A stretch of DNA of 41,700 nucleotides. It comes from a virus. The DNA lies in IMG/VR virus record IMGVR_UViG_3300020407_000008, positions 1-41,700 of that record; one strand, 5' to 3'. Under the pieces are notes generated by a model. It was given only the letters and a program-made list of their open reading frames with translations. It was not told where the DNA came from and did not search any database. This document shows, one piece after another, positions 7,191 to 14,906 of this stretch; the stretch's first letter is position 1; every line of letters starts with the position of its first letter. Position numbers and translations under genes: made by a program.

Positions 7191-7936
7191 AGCGCCGCTC
7201 CCCGGCGCACGGCGCCTGACTTGAACTCGACACAAAGGGGACGGCCCTTGATGTGCTCGGACCCGACCTCGGCCAGGCCGTTGGCCTCGGCCAGCTGCTC
7301 GATGTTGCTGATGGCGTTGAGCGCCAGGCGCATCCGGCCGTTGCTCTGGGCGTGGATCGCCTCGACCACCTCGGGCTTGAGCTTGACCTCGCTGAGCTTC
7401 TCGCAGGCGGCCTTGACGTCGGCCAGACTGAGCGGCTGGAACTCGACGATCCGAGCGACGCGGCTGGCGATGTGGCCATGACGGGCCAGGCGGTCCCCGA
7501 AGGCCTCCATGCCCACCAGGTAGCACGCCACGCCGGTGACGTCGGTGATGTCGCGGATGCACTCCAGCATGGCCGGCGACGACTTGCTGCCCGTGCCGCG
7601 CACCAAGAAATCCGCCTCGTCGAACACCAGGGGCGACATGTCCACCGCCAGGCGGCCGATGACGCGGGCCTGCACCTCGCTGTTGCGGCCGCGGGTGTCC
7701 AGGCCCATGCGCTCGGCGATCTCGTCCACCAAAGCGCGCTTGGTCCAGGTCTCCTTGCAGCGCACGAAGATGGCCCGGTTGTCGACGGCCCAGCGCTCGA
7801 CGATCTCGGACTTGCCGACACCGAAGGGGCCTTTAATGATGACCAGGCCAGCCTCCTGGGCACCGCGCTTTTCGACGGCGCGCTGCGCCTCGGTGAGGCG
7901 GCGGAAGTTCTCGGTCAGGACAAAACCTTTTCTCAT
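7187..7936 (-). CDS. MuB/TniB-like transposition ATPase
   Basis: A 249-residue AAA+ ATPase from the ATG at 7936. Walker A is GPFGVGKS (residues 36-43) and Walker B is LVFDEAD (D106, E107). In Mu, the B protein binds DNA with ATP, delivers target DNA to the MuA transpososome and gives target immunity. This protein is shorter than MuB and lacks an obvious N-terminal helix-turn-helix, so it is closer to the BcepMu/TniB type. A GTG at 7984 overlapping the transposase stop could add 16 residues. The ATG has a purine-rich AAGAAG upstream and begins the typical MRKGFVLTENFRRL. Confidence 0.9.
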   Translation of the reverse strand: MRKGFVLTENFRRLTEAQRAVEKRGAQEAGLVIIKGPFGVGKSEIVERWAVDNRAIFVRCKETWTKRALVDEIAERMGLDTRGRNSEVQARVIGRLAVDMSPLVFDEADFLVRGTGSKSSPAMLECIRDITDVTGVACYLVGMEAFGDRLARHGHIASRVARIVEFQPLSLADVKAACEKLSEVKLKPEVVEAIHAQSNGRMRLALNAISNIEQLAEANGLAEVGSEHIKGRPLCVEFKSGAVRRGAAL

Positions 7937-7980
7937 GGCGGTGTGCTTCTTGGTGTGGTGGTGCAAGCCGGATGGGGCGG

Positions 7981-10173
7981 TCACCCGGCGGTCTTAAAAC
8001 CCTGCGCGCCTTCGACCCACGACAGGCCGCGGCCCGCGTAGTACTCGGCGAGCGCTTCATATTCCGGGCCGGCCACGTAGGTGGCCAGCCAGCTGGCGTC
8101 GGCATCGATCCACTGGTCGCGGTGGGCCAGCAGCCATTCGTAGCGCTCGCTGGCGCTTTCAAAGAAGGGGCGGACCGGGCCAGCAGGGGCGGCGACTTGC
8201 GCTGCCGGCGCGGGCTCCACCCGCTCGACCAGGGGCAGCGACGCGGCGGGCGCCATGTCGGCCTGGGCCAGGTAGGCGGCCCCGCCTTCCGGCACGGTGG
8301 GTCCGAGCTCGCGCAAGGCGGTGTCCATGCGCTGCTGTGCGCGCTTGACCATGCCGCGCACGCGCTTCTCGCGGGCGGCCTCGACGGCGGACTTCGGGAA
8401 GAAGTCCGACTTGTTGGCGTCGAGCTTGGCCTCGCAGACGAACTGGCCCGAGACGGTCCAGACGAACACCCGGGATGGGTCGTGCACGTCGTAGCGCACG
8501 CTGACCCGCTCGCCGTCGACCTGCATCAGCTCGTCGGACGCATACACCTGGTTGAGGAACTGGACCTCACCGCGCTGGGCCGTGCGCAGCGCGCTCGGCA
8601 TAAACAGCGCCCGGACTTCCATGACGTCGGGCTTGATGACCAGGTCGGGCACCAGCATGGCCTCCCAGGCCTCGTTCGGCGTCATGTGCAGGCCGGCGTG
8701 AGGGCCGCTGCTGTGCTTGGGCAGGCTGCGGTGGCGGTGCTCGCTGTTGTACTCGTGCACCGCCTGCTCAATCGCGGCGATGAACTGCTGCCAGCTGGGC
8801 ACGCGACGGCTGAGCGTCACGACGTCGCCTGTCTTGCGGGCGCGGTCGACGGCACGCTGTTCGCGCTGCAGCTCCAGCGTCACTTGCCGGTGGCTGGCGC
8901 GGTCGACGTCCTTGCCCTGGTAGGTGTCGAACTGCCGGGCGCACCGGATCATGTGTGTGCGCCAGCTGCGCTCCAGGATGCCGCGCGCCTGGGGATGGCC
9001 CGGCTTGCCGGTGCGGTGTTCGGTGCCGAGGCGGGCATACAGCCCATCGACCGGGCAGTCGAGCTGCATGCCCGTCTCGCCGGCACCGTTGTCGCTGTAG
9101 ATCATGGCGTGCACGCCGTGCGTGCTGACGCTGTGCGTGATCGCGGCGCCCACGGCCATCGTGGACTCGCTGAGCGAGACCGACCACCCGGTGATTTTGC
9201 GGGTCGCCGCGTCCTTGACGATGGAGACTTCCGGGGCGAAGGGCTGCCCGTGGTCCGGGTGCCTGACCTTCGCCTTGAACGAGTGACCGTCGATGACACC
9301 GATGTCCAGCGGTGAGAACAGGCTGGTGTCGCGGCGCTTGAAGGGCAGCCGCGCCGCACGCTCAGCGCCGGTGTGACGGGCCTTGATCATCTGCACCTTG
9401 TCGACCTTCGGCATGGCCCGGCGTGCCTGGTCGTACAGGCGGCGCCAGTCGTCGAAGGGTCGGCCCAGCGCCCGCGTCACGGCCTGCGCGACCTCGGTCA
9501 AGTTGCGGGCCGAGCCCTTGGCGCTGGCGTAGGCCTTGATGACTGCTGCGACGTCATCACCGACGGCGGTGAGCGCCGTGGGCGCCACAGGCTTGGGCAA
9601 CAGGCCCCACCAGCCTTGCGACGTGTAGGCCGCATGCCAGAGGAACAGCGTGCGAGGCTTGATGCGGACGCGGCCGTCCACGATGCGGGGCCGCAGGTTG
9701 GCCGCTTTAGCTGCCGCCACCAGTGCTTCGGCGGCGTCGTCTTCGACCAGGTGGTCCGACAGCGCAGCAGCTGCACGGGTAATGCTGCCCATGGCGTCCA
9801 CGAGCTCCATCAGCTGACGGACCACCACGGTGCGCGCATCGGCGCATGCCACATCCGCGCGGCTGGGTGGGCGGCGATCGGCGAGCTGCGTGCTCACGGC
9901 GGACTGCGAGGGCGCAGCTACCGTGAACGACTCGGTCGGCGATGCGGCTTCGAGCTGCGGCGGCAGCGCAGCCTCTTTGAGCTTGCGCGCCAGCAAGGCC
10001 TTGCGCGTCTCAAGAGGAAGTGCCGCTGTGTCGAACTCCCTGCCGCCGCCAACGCGTCCGGCGCGGGGCCTGGACGGCACGCCGATGCGGTCGAGCCATT
10101 CGCGAGTGCGCCGTTCAGAACTCGGCAGGCCTTGAAGGCCTGCAAGTTCGGCGGCAGTGAGCCACGAATTCAT
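7981..10173 (-). CDS. Mu-type DDE transposase (MuA-like)
   Basis: A 730-residue transposase. The N-terminus (about residues 1-65) is a Mu-type helix-turn-helix with SWLTAAELAGLQGLPSSERR. A second DNA-binding region follows. The RNase H-like rve core holds the DDE triad: D295 (GVIDGH), D361 (YSDNGAGE) and E401 (GILERSW). The C-terminal Mu barrel is near residues 500-590, with a basic tail that could contact the ATPase. It cuts the prophage ends and joins them to target DNA, giving replicative transposition. It is the third gene of the early operon, starting at an ATGA overlap, with GAGG upstream. All catalytic residues are present, so it should be active. Confidence 0.95.
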   Translation of the reverse strand: MNSWLTAAELAGLQGLPSSERRTREWLDRIGVPSRPRAGRVGGGREFDTAALPLETRKALLARKLKEAALPPQLEAASPTESFTVAAPSQSAVSTQLADRRPPSRADVACADARTVVVRQLMELVDAMGSITRAAAALSDHLVEDDAAEALVAAAKAANLRPRIVDGRVRIKPRTLFLWHAAYTSQGWWGLLPKPVAPTALTAVGDDVAAVIKAYASAKGSARNLTEVAQAVTRALGRPFDDWRRLYDQARRAMPKVDKVQMIKARHTGAERAARLPFKRRDTSLFSPLDIGVIDGHSFKAKVRHPDHGQPFAPEVSIVKDAATRKITGWSVSLSESTMAVGAAITHSVSTHGVHAMIYSDNGAGETGMQLDCPVDGLYARLGTEHRTGKPGHPQARGILERSWRTHMIRCARQFDTYQGKDVDRASHRQVTLELQREQRAVDRARKTGDVVTLSRRVPSWQQFIAAIEQAVHEYNSEHRHRSLPKHSSGPHAGLHMTPNEAWEAMLVPDLVIKPDVMEVRALFMPSALRTAQRGEVQFLNQVYASDELMQVDGERVSVRYDVHDPSRVFVWTVSGQFVCEAKLDANKSDFFPKSAVEAAREKRVRGMVKRAQQRMDTALRELGPTVPEGGAAYLAQADMAPAASLPLVERVEPAPAAQVAAPAGPVRPFFESASERYEWLLAHRDQWIDADASWLATYVAGPEYEALAEYYAGRGLSWVEGAQGFKTAG

Positions 10174-10397
10174 TCGGAGCCTCGCGCCGCGGACGAGCTG
10201 TCTTGGACAGATTCCGCACCGGCCCCGAGCTTCGTCGCTTCAAACTCCGCGAGTACTTGAGTAAGCAGGCCTTCCATTCGATGAGCGCTGACTACGGCCT
10301 CATCTAACCGGCTGCTGATTGAGCCCATCAGCATGACCAGCGCCGCAATATCTGCAGCCGTTGCGGGCTGTTCCAGGGCGTCCCTAGTCTCAGACAT
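10170..10397 (-). CDS. Small helical protein upstream of the transposase
   Basis: A 75-residue protein, MSETRDALEQPATAADIAAL onward, predicted to be one long helix with a disordered acidic tail. It overlaps the preceding gene by 8 bases and the transposase start by 4. A small gene in this slot, between the gp16-like protein and the transposase, is common in BcepMu-type prophages. The function is unknown. Confidence 0.7.
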   Translation of the reverse strand: MSETRDALEQPATAADIAALVMLMGSISSRLDEAVVSAHRMEGLLTQVLAEFEATKLGAGAESVQDSSSAARGSE

Positions 10398-10629
10398 GCG
10401 CCGCCCCGCTGCGAGTCAACACGTTGTGCATCGGGGGCAGCTGAATGCCCATCGCATGCATGGCCTGACGGCACTTGCCCCGCCGCCCGACAGCGCGCCC
10501 GCGTACGACCATGTACACGACGTTCAGGTCTAGGTTTCGTTCCCGTGCCCATTCAGCGACCGTCTTGTTCTGCGCTTCCAGCTCCTTGAGGAACATCTCC
10601 AGCGTTTTGGGGGGGGTGATCTTTCTCAT
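10390..10629 (-). CDS. BcepMu gp16-like DNA-binding protein, first gene of the early operon
   Basis: A 79-residue basic protein. The pattern ALNKTVAEWARE-like (actual: QNKTVAEWARERNLDLNVVY) followed by MVVRGRAVGRRGKCRQAMHA matches the small phage-associated helix-turn-helix family typified by BcepMu gp16, which may play the Ner role of limiting early transcription. It begins about 35 bases after the predicted start of the leftward early promoter at 10672-10699. No good ribosome binding site is seen. The family call rests on the pattern and position. Confidence 0.75.
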   Translation of the reverse strand: MRKITPPKTLEMFLKELEAQNKTVAEWARERNLDLNVVYMVVRGRAVGRRGKCRQAMHAMGIQLPPMHNVLTRSGAAHV

Positions 10630-10662
10630 GGGCCGCTTAAAGTAGGTGTTGGAGCAAGTCTG

Positions 10663-10694
10663 TAGTCGTGGATTCTAGTCTCGACTCTAAGACT
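10663..10694. promoter_or_regulatory. Candidate repressor operator
   Basis: TAGTC-like half-sites occur at 10663-10667, 10676-10681 (TAGTCT) and, inverted, 10690-10694 (AGACT). The last two form AGTCT-N8-AGACT inside the early promoter spacer. The neighbouring repressor gene at 10715 is the likely binder. Binding itself is inference. Confidence 0.55.
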
Positions 10695-10699
10695 GTCAA
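10672..10699 (-). promoter_or_regulatory. Leftward early promoter with embedded dyad
   Basis: On the minus strand a TTGACA -35 box (10694-10699) and a TAGAAT -10 box (10672-10677) are separated by 16 bases, a near-consensus sigma-70 promoter. The transcript would start near 10665, ahead of the early operon. The spacer is filled by the dyad AGTCT-N8-AGACT (10677-10694), so a repressor bound there would block RNA polymerase. The -10 box differs from TATAAT at one base. Confidence 0.75.
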
Positions 10700-10714
10700 C
10701 TAAGCGGAAGCCCC

Positions 10715-11164
10715 ATGTCGCCGGAAGAGCACCAAGTCAGAATCCAACACGCCGATCGGCTGAAAGCAGAACGTTTGAGACTGGACCTCACACACGAGGA
10801 ACTGGCATCCGCGACGGGGGTGTCGCGCGCCACTCAGTTCGCCTACGAAAACGGGTCTCGTGCGCCAGACGTCCTGTACCTAGCGAAGGCCCGTGACGCT
10901 GGCGTTGACGTCCTGTTCGTAATTTCTGGACAGCGAGAGCGAGGTACGCCGGGCGTGACTTCTGAAGAGCGGGTGCTTATCGATCGCTACAACACGCTCG
11001 CGCCGCCACTAAGAAAGACAGTCGACGACGTCTTGTTGCTTGCAACCCACGCGTCTACAGGTGAATCCTCACCACGTGTTGCGCAAACGTTCCACGGCCC
11101 TGTAGGCGCAGTGGGGGACGCCGCTCGGGTTAAGCAGACCATCAAACACAAGGTTGGTCGATGA
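10715..11164 (+). CDS. XRE-family repressor (c-type)
   Basis: A 149-residue protein with a helix-turn-helix at about residues 14-65, including HEELASATGVSRATQFAYEN. It is divergent from the early operon and faces the dyad in the 85-base gap, so it is the probable lysogeny repressor. The C-terminal half lacks the LexA-type Ser/Lys autoprotease pattern; it is helical and ends with FHGPVGAVG. The ATG follows GGAAG at a suitable distance. Base composition is slightly poorer in GC than in the early operon. Confidence 0.85.
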   Translation: MSPEEHQVRIQHADRLKAERLRLDLTHEELASATGVSRATQFAYENGSRAPDVLYLAKARDAGVDVLFVISGQRERGTPGVTSEERVLIDRYNTLAPPLRKTVDDVLLLATHASTGESSPRVAQTFHGPVGAVGDAARVKQTIKHKVGR

Positions 11165-11253
11165 AGCGAACGGCGTTCCGCTGCGCAAGCAATAGCGCCG
11201 GGCCGATCCCCTTGCCAACCGTGTCTTGGCAGCGAAAATGCGACCCTGCGTAA
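11161..11253 (+). CDS. Possible 30-residue small protein downstream of the repressor
   Basis: An ATG overlapping the repressor stop (ATGA) opens a 30-codon frame, MKRTAFRCASNSAGPIPLPT onward, ending in TAA at 11251-11253. Translational coupling favours expression, but it is short, lacks recognisable features and could be chance. Confidence 0.25.
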   Translation: MKRTAFRCASNSAGPIPLPTVSWQRKCDPA

Positions 11254-11274
11254 CAGGTTGTTCGAGGCGTGCAG

Positions 11275-11511
11275 GTGTCCGTTCAAGAGTTTCATGGCCA
11301 GGTTGACCAAGTTGCGGTGGAGATCACTAATACCCACCATCACCACTACGTCGTCGTGATCGGTGCTCAAAACGACGGACTAGGTGCACCTGAACATCGC
11401 CATTGCTGTGCGGCCTGCAAGCGACGTGTGAATTCACGAGGCGCTCAGGGCCTTGCGAAAGCTGCATGGCGTGCGATCTTGCGCATGGCCAGGTCAACTA
11501 CCAACGATTGA
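11275..11511 (+). CDS. Immunity-region protein with FHG-V-QVA motif
   Basis: A 78-residue protein from a GTG at 11275, chosen because GAGG lies 7 bases upstream; a GTG at 11269 is also possible. It begins with VQEFHGQVDQVAVEI and a histidine run (NTHHHHY), then a Cys pair (CCAACKRR) and a short helical tail. The FHGQVDQVA segment echoes FHGPVGAVG in the adjacent repressor and is similar to an FHGPVGQVA-type motif I know from various uncharacterised phage proteins. The function is unknown; it may be expressed in lysogens. Confidence 0.5.
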   Translation: MSVQEFHGQVDQVAVEITNTHHHHYVVVIGAQNDGLGAPEHRHCCAACKRRVNSRGAQGLAKAAWRAILRMARSTTND

Positions 11512-11521
11512 GAGGTATGAA

Positions 11522-11842
11522 ATGGCGATGGTTGCCTGCAAGGAGTGCAGCGCTGAGCTCAGCACCTCGGCAAAAGCTTGTCCAAAGTGCGGGGCGGTCC
11601 GGCCCAAGCCGAAGCTCTGGCTATGGGTGCCTCTTGGTCTTGTGGGTGCCTTCTTCGCCTTCGGCATGGTCGCTGGGAATTCGCCAGAGGCGCGGGCGAA
11701 AAGCGAGGCGCGCGCGAAGATCAAATACTGCTGGAGCGAGCAGGAACGGAAGTCACTTGACTCCAGCTCGCAGCGGTTCGTCGCCAGAGTGTGTGAAGAC
11801 CTAGAGTCGGACTATCGGAATCGGTACGGGCACACTCCTTGA
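11522..11842 (+). CDS. Zinc-ribbon protein with one transmembrane helix
   Basis: A 106-residue protein with a zinc ribbon (C6, C9, C20, C23 in VACKECS and ACPKCG) followed by a membrane helix at about residues 32-52 (WLWVPLGLVGAFFAFGMVAG) and a charged tail with two Cys. The ATG at 11522 has GAGAGG just upstream; a start at 11453 would overlap the previous gene. It lies between the repressor and lysis genes, a common place for cargo expressed during lysogeny. The function is unknown. Confidence 0.65.
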   Translation: MAMVACKECSAELSTSAKACPKCGAVRPKPKLWLWVPLGLVGAFFAFGMVAGNSPEARAKSEARAKIKYCWSEQERKSLDSSSQRFVARVCEDLESDYRNRYGHTP

Positions 11843-11912
11843 TCTACCGCACGACCGGATTGACCTTCCCGCGCCTCGCGCGTTAGGCTGAAACCTCAGC
11901 TGCTGCACGGCC

Positions 11913-11934
11913 CTGCGTCACCGCAGAGTTACCT
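11913..11934 (+). promoter_or_regulatory. Activator dyad copy 1, upstream of the lysis operon
   Basis: CTGCG-TCAC-CGCAG is followed by AGTTACC. The same unit recurs at 24929 and 41541. It lies 35 bases before the endolysin start. It is the probable binding site of the Mor-family activator (558-962), with host RNA polymerase engaged downstream. No good -10 box is visible, as expected for activator-dependent promoters. Confidence 0.6.
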
Positions 11935-11946
11935 GTAGGACGGCAC

Positions 11947-11963
11947 CCCGGCACTCTGCCGGG
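11947..11963 (+). repeat. Hairpin immediately before the endolysin start
   Basis: CCCGGCA-CTC-TGCCGGG is a perfect 7-bp stem one base before the ATG at 11965. The only SD-like sequence, AGGACGG, lies upstream of the hairpin and would be brought to normal distance if the hairpin folded. An identical stem with a different loop occurs at 17236-17251. Confidence 0.5.
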
Positions 11964-11964
11964 C

Positions 11965-12582
11965 ATGCAGCTCCCGGACCTCCCCACCTCCATCGCACGT
12001 GCGATCGGCTTGATCGTCGTGCACTGCTCGGCCACACCGAGCGGTCAGTGGCTCCCGGGCACCGGCCCGGCCTTCAAGCGCACCGCAGCCGGCGTCATCG
12101 ACGACTGGCACGCCGCACGCGGCTTCAAGCGGCAGACGGCAGCCACCAATGCGTTCAACGCCCGGCTGCCGCACATCGGCTACCACTACGTGGTCGACGT
12201 CGACGGCTACATCTGGACCGGCCGCCACCTCAACGAGATCGGCGCCCACGTCGCCAACTTCAACGCCAACAGCGTTGGCATCTGTTTGGTCGGCGGCATC
12301 GAGCGCGAAGGCCGGTACACGCCCGAGCAGTGGGACTCGCTGTCCGCGCTGGTGTACCAGCTGGCGACCGGCCTGTCGGTGCCGCTGGTCAAGCGCAGCG
12401 GCATCCGGGCCAGCAAGGGAATCTGCGGCCACCGGGACCTGTCGCCCGACACCGACGGTGACGGCGAGGTATCCCAGCGCGAGTGGCTGAAGACGTGTCC
12501 GGGCTTCGACGTCGCGACGTGGCTGGGCCGTGGCATGCGCCCCATGCCGCAACACGTGGCCGTCAGCGTCGGGGTGGCGTGA
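11965..12582 (+). CDS. Endolysin, N-acetylmuramoyl-L-alanine amidase
   Basis: A 205-residue amidase_2-type endolysin. It cuts the amide bond between N-acetylmuramic acid and L-alanine in peptidoglycan. Zinc and catalytic residues by analogy with T7 lysozyme are H20 (VVHCSAT), Y73 (GYHYVVD), H156 (CGHRDLSPD) and C178 (TCPGFD). The central GRHLNEIGAHVANFNANSVG block is typical. No signal peptide is seen, so it needs the holin encoded next. The start is preceded by the hairpin at 11947-11963. It overlaps the holin start by one base. Confidence 0.92.
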   Translation: MQLPDLPTSIARAIGLIVVHCSATPSGQWLPGTGPAFKRTAAGVIDDWHAARGFKRQTAATNAFNARLPHIGYHYVVDVDGYIWTGRHLNEIGAHVANFNANSVGICLVGGIEREGRYTPEQWDSLSALVYQLATGLSVPLVKRSGIRASKGICGHRDLSPDTDGDGEVSQREWLKTCPGFDVATWLGRGMRPMPQHVAVSVGVA

Positions 12583-12956
12583 TGGGCGACCAGGCCAGCA
12601 TCAATGTCTTCGTCTCCCGCGAGCTGGCCGACGCCGGCTGTCGCGTCGTGAAGCACGACGACGGCAGCATCCACATTGAGCTCGACGGCCAGGCAGTGCC
12701 TGCTGCTGCATCACCGGCCCGCCGCGGCATCCTCATCCCCGAATGGCGCCGCGCCTGGCGCCTGAGCACCGTCTGGGCGGCCGCGCTGCTGGGCGCCCTG
12801 TCGATGGTCCAGGCCGAAGTACTCCCGCAGCTGCAGGCCCTGGTGCCGCCGCAGCGCTGGCCCTGGGTCACCCTCGGTTTTGCGCTGGCCATCGTAGTGC
12901 TGCGCATCGTGGCGCAGCCCAAGGCGCTGGACCCCAACACCGGGGACCGCCCTTGA
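12582..12956 (+). CDS. Holin-like membrane protein
   Basis: A 124-residue protein with two membrane helices, about residues 62-80 (VWAAALLGALSMV) and 93-110 (WVTLGFALAIVVLRIV), after a soluble N-terminal domain. The position between endolysin and Rz makes it the likely holin, forming membrane lesions that release the endolysin. The ATG overlaps the endolysin stop in TGATG. The two-helix layout with a long N-terminus resembles the DUF7940 type. It could alternatively be an antiholin; no second holin candidate is seen. Confidence 0.8.
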   Translation: MGDQASINVFVSRELADAGCRVVKHDDGSIHIELDGQAVPAAASPARRGILIPEWRRAWRLSTVWAAALLGALSMVQAEVLPQLQALVPPQRWPWVTLGFALAIVVLRIVAQPKALDPNTGDRP

Positions 12957-13591
12957 AACCTTCCCTGTCCCTGCGCCTGCTGCTGGTTGCCGTGCTCGTG
13001 GGCGGCCTCGTCATGGCCGCCGCCGTCATCCGCTCGCACTTCGTCGACGTCGGCGTGCAAAAGGAACGCGCCCGCTGGCAGGCCGCGGAAGTACTGCGCG
13101 AGCGCGAGGCTGCCCAGACCTACGCCGAGAACGTGCGCCTGGGCAACCAGGCTGCGGCCGCAGCCACCAGCCGCCTCCAGGCCGAGCTGGCCTTCTCCGA
13201 TCAACTCACCAAGGAAAGACGCCATGCCGTTTTGGTCACCGCTCCTGCTTGTCCTGCTCGGACTGATGCTGCTCACGCTGGGCTTCCTGGCGCCGACCTG
13301 GCGGCTGTCGACCTACCCGGTGCAGCGTCGGCCCCAGCTGCGCCGCCTGCGGTGGCCCCTGTGCTGCTCACTGCTGATGCTGTCCGGCTGTGGAACTCAG
13401 CCCTTGCGGGTCGACACATGCCCGCCGGTGCCTGCGGAGCTGATGACCCGGCCGAACCCGCCTGTGCTGCTGGCGCCGGGCTTGCGCTTGAAGACGCTTG
13501 GGACAACCAGGCCATCAACGCCCGCCTCTGCCGCATCGACCGCGCCCGCCACGACGCGCTGATCGACTTTCTGACTCAACGCGCCAGGTAA
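12953..13591 (+). CDS. Rz-type inner-membrane spanin
   Basis: A 212-residue protein from a TTG at 12953 that overlaps the holin stop, with GGGGAC upstream. A membrane anchor lies at about residues 7-25 (LRLLLVAVLVGGLVMAAA), followed by a helical periplasmic region. The C-terminal block DAVRLWNSALAGRHMPAGAC and a Cys-rich tail are typical of Rz in Burkholderiales prophages. It joins the outer-membrane Rz1 lipoprotein to disrupt the outer membrane at lysis. The Rz1 gene lies inside it in another frame. Confidence 0.8.
   Translation: MKPSLSLRLLLVAVLVGGLVMAAAVIRSHFVDVGVQKERARWQAAEVLREREAAQTYAENVRLGNQAAAAATSRLQAELAFSDQLTKERRHAVLVTAPACPARTDAAHAGLPGADLAAVDLPGAASAPAAPPAVAPVLLTADAVRLWNSALAGRHMPAGACGADDPAEPACAAGAGLALEDAWDNQAINARLCRIDRARHDALIDFLTQRAR
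13224..13562 (+). CDS. Rz1-type outer-membrane spanin lipoprotein, nested in Rz
   Basis: In a different frame inside Rz, a 112-residue protein carries a lipobox LMLSGC (lipid cysteine C56), followed by a proline-rich stretch (CPPVPAELMTRPNPPVLLAP) typical of Rz1. The ATG at 13224 has AAGGAAAGA upstream but gives an extra hydrophobic helix before the signal peptide. A GTG at 13320 gives a conventional signal peptide with cysteine at 24 and may be the true start. Nested Rz/Rz1 genes are common in phages. Confidence 0.7.
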   Translation: MPFWSPLLLVLLGLMLLTLGFLAPTWRLSTYPVQRRPQLRRLRWPLCCSLLMLSGCGTQPLRVDTCPPVPAELMTRPNPPVLLAPGLRLKTLGTTRPSTPASAASTAPATTR

Positions 13592-13595
13592 GTCG

Positions 13596-14891
13596 ATGAC
13601 CCTCACCTACAGCCCCCTGCACTCGATCACCTTGCTGTCCAGCCAGGCGGTCAAAGCCAAGCGCTTCGTTGCGATCGACGGCACTCATGCCGCTTCGTCT
13701 GCCGCGGCCGTTGGCATCTCCGAACACGACTGCGAGCCGGGCAAGGCGCTGAGTGCGCTCACCGGTTATAGCGGCCTCATGGAGGCCTCGGCCGCCATCC
13801 CCTTCGGCGCGCCGGTCAAGCCCGCCACGGACGGCAGCGGCCGCGCCGCGGTAGGTTCTGCCGCGGACTACTGCGGTCGGGCCTTGACCGAGGCCACGGG
13901 AGCAGGCGCGGTCTTGGTGGTGCGCTTCATCGAGATCGGCGGCAGCCCAGCACCGGCGCCGTCCGAAGCACCGGTCAACACGGTGCTGCCGAGCATCACC
14001 GGCACGCCGACCGTCGGTCAGACCCTCACGGCGCTCGACGGCAGCTGGAGCGGCGGCCCGACGTTGACCCGGCAGTGGCGCCGCAACGGCGCGGCCATCG
14101 CTGGCGCCACCGGCAGCACCTACCTGCTGGTCTCGGCCGATCTGGGTGCATCCATCAGCGTCACGGTCACCGCAGCCAACATCGCCGGCTCGACGTCGGC
14201 AACCAGTGCGGGCACGGCCGCTGTCGCAGCTGCAGGCGGCGGCGCAGCGCCGGTGAACACCGTGCTGCCAGCCATCACCGGCACGGCCCAGGATGGCCAG
14301 GTCCTCACTGTGTCCAACGGCACCTGGTCGAATGCGCCGACATCCTATGCCCGCCAGTGGAAGCGAGGCGGCGCCAACATTGCAGGCGCCACCGGCACCA
14401 CCTACACCTGCGTGACCGCAGACGTCGGCTCGACCATCACCTGCACGGTGACAGCCACGAACGCGTCGGGCTCAGCGTCGGCGACCTCGGCGCCGACGGC
14501 GGCAGTGACAGCAGCAGCGGCCGACAGCCGCGCCCGGTTTGGTGTCGGCTCGGCGACCGCCGGCGTGACCGATCCGGCCACGCTCCTGGCCGCGATGACG
14601 GCCATGACCGGCTCGGCGAACGCCTCGAAGTCGGGCTCCTTCACTGTCAACCCCGCGGCCGGCCAGTACGGCTGGGCGGCCTTCGAAGCGACGGCCTCCG
14701 CAGGCGGCGTGACCTTCACCGACAGCCTCGGCACCGGTGGTTGGCAAGGTGCCACCTCCGCCGGCAACAACGTCGCGGACGACGGCTCCAGCCCGAACAC
14801 CTCCACTGTCACCGCTGTCGTCAACGGGGTCACCTGGCGCTTCTTCCGCCAAAGCTATGCCGGTGCTTCCGGCTCCTTTACCACCACCTGA
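13596..14891 (+). CDS. Capsid cement (DUF2190-like) protein fused to two Ig-like repeats
   Basis: A 431-residue protein. Residues about 15-115 look like a DUF2190-type capsid decoration protein, with HDCEPGKALSALTGYSGLME and DYCGRALTEATGAG. Two Ig-like repeats follow at about 125-216 and 218-309, each starting APVNTVLPxITGT and containing the QW-R-G-A-IAGATGSTY block. A C-terminal domain of about 110 residues is rich in Gly, Ser and Thr. Ig-like domains on virions are thought to bind cell or mucus carbohydrates. The gene lies with the lysis genes, about 10 kb before the capsid gene, and is followed 15 bases on by the SGNH-like fibre gene. Confidence 0.75.
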   Translation: MTLTYSPLHSITLLSSQAVKAKRFVAIDGTHAASSAAAVGISEHDCEPGKALSALTGYSGLMEASAAIPFGAPVKPATDGSGRAAVGSAADYCGRALTEATGAGAVLVVRFIEIGGSPAPAPSEAPVNTVLPSITGTPTVGQTLTALDGSWSGGPTLTRQWRRNGAAIAGATGSTYLLVSADLGASISVTVTAANIAGSTSATSAGTAAVAAAGGGAAPVNTVLPAITGTAQDGQVLTVSNGTWSNAPTSYARQWKRGGANIAGATGTTYTCVTADVGSTITCTVTATNASGSASATSAPTAAVTAAAADSRARFGVGSATAGVTDPATLLAAMTAMTGSANASKSGSFTVNPAAGQYGWAAFEATASAGGVTFTDSLGTGGWQGATSAGNNVADDGSSPNTSTVTAVVNGVTWRFFRQSYAGASGSFTTT

Positions 14892-14906
14892 TCCTGGAGC
14901 TCGCAC

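Noticed and set aside
11246-11512. Histidine run in the 78-residue immunity-region protein as a metal-binding domain
   Set aside because: NTHHHHY is short and lies in a variable region; there is no supporting ligand spacing.
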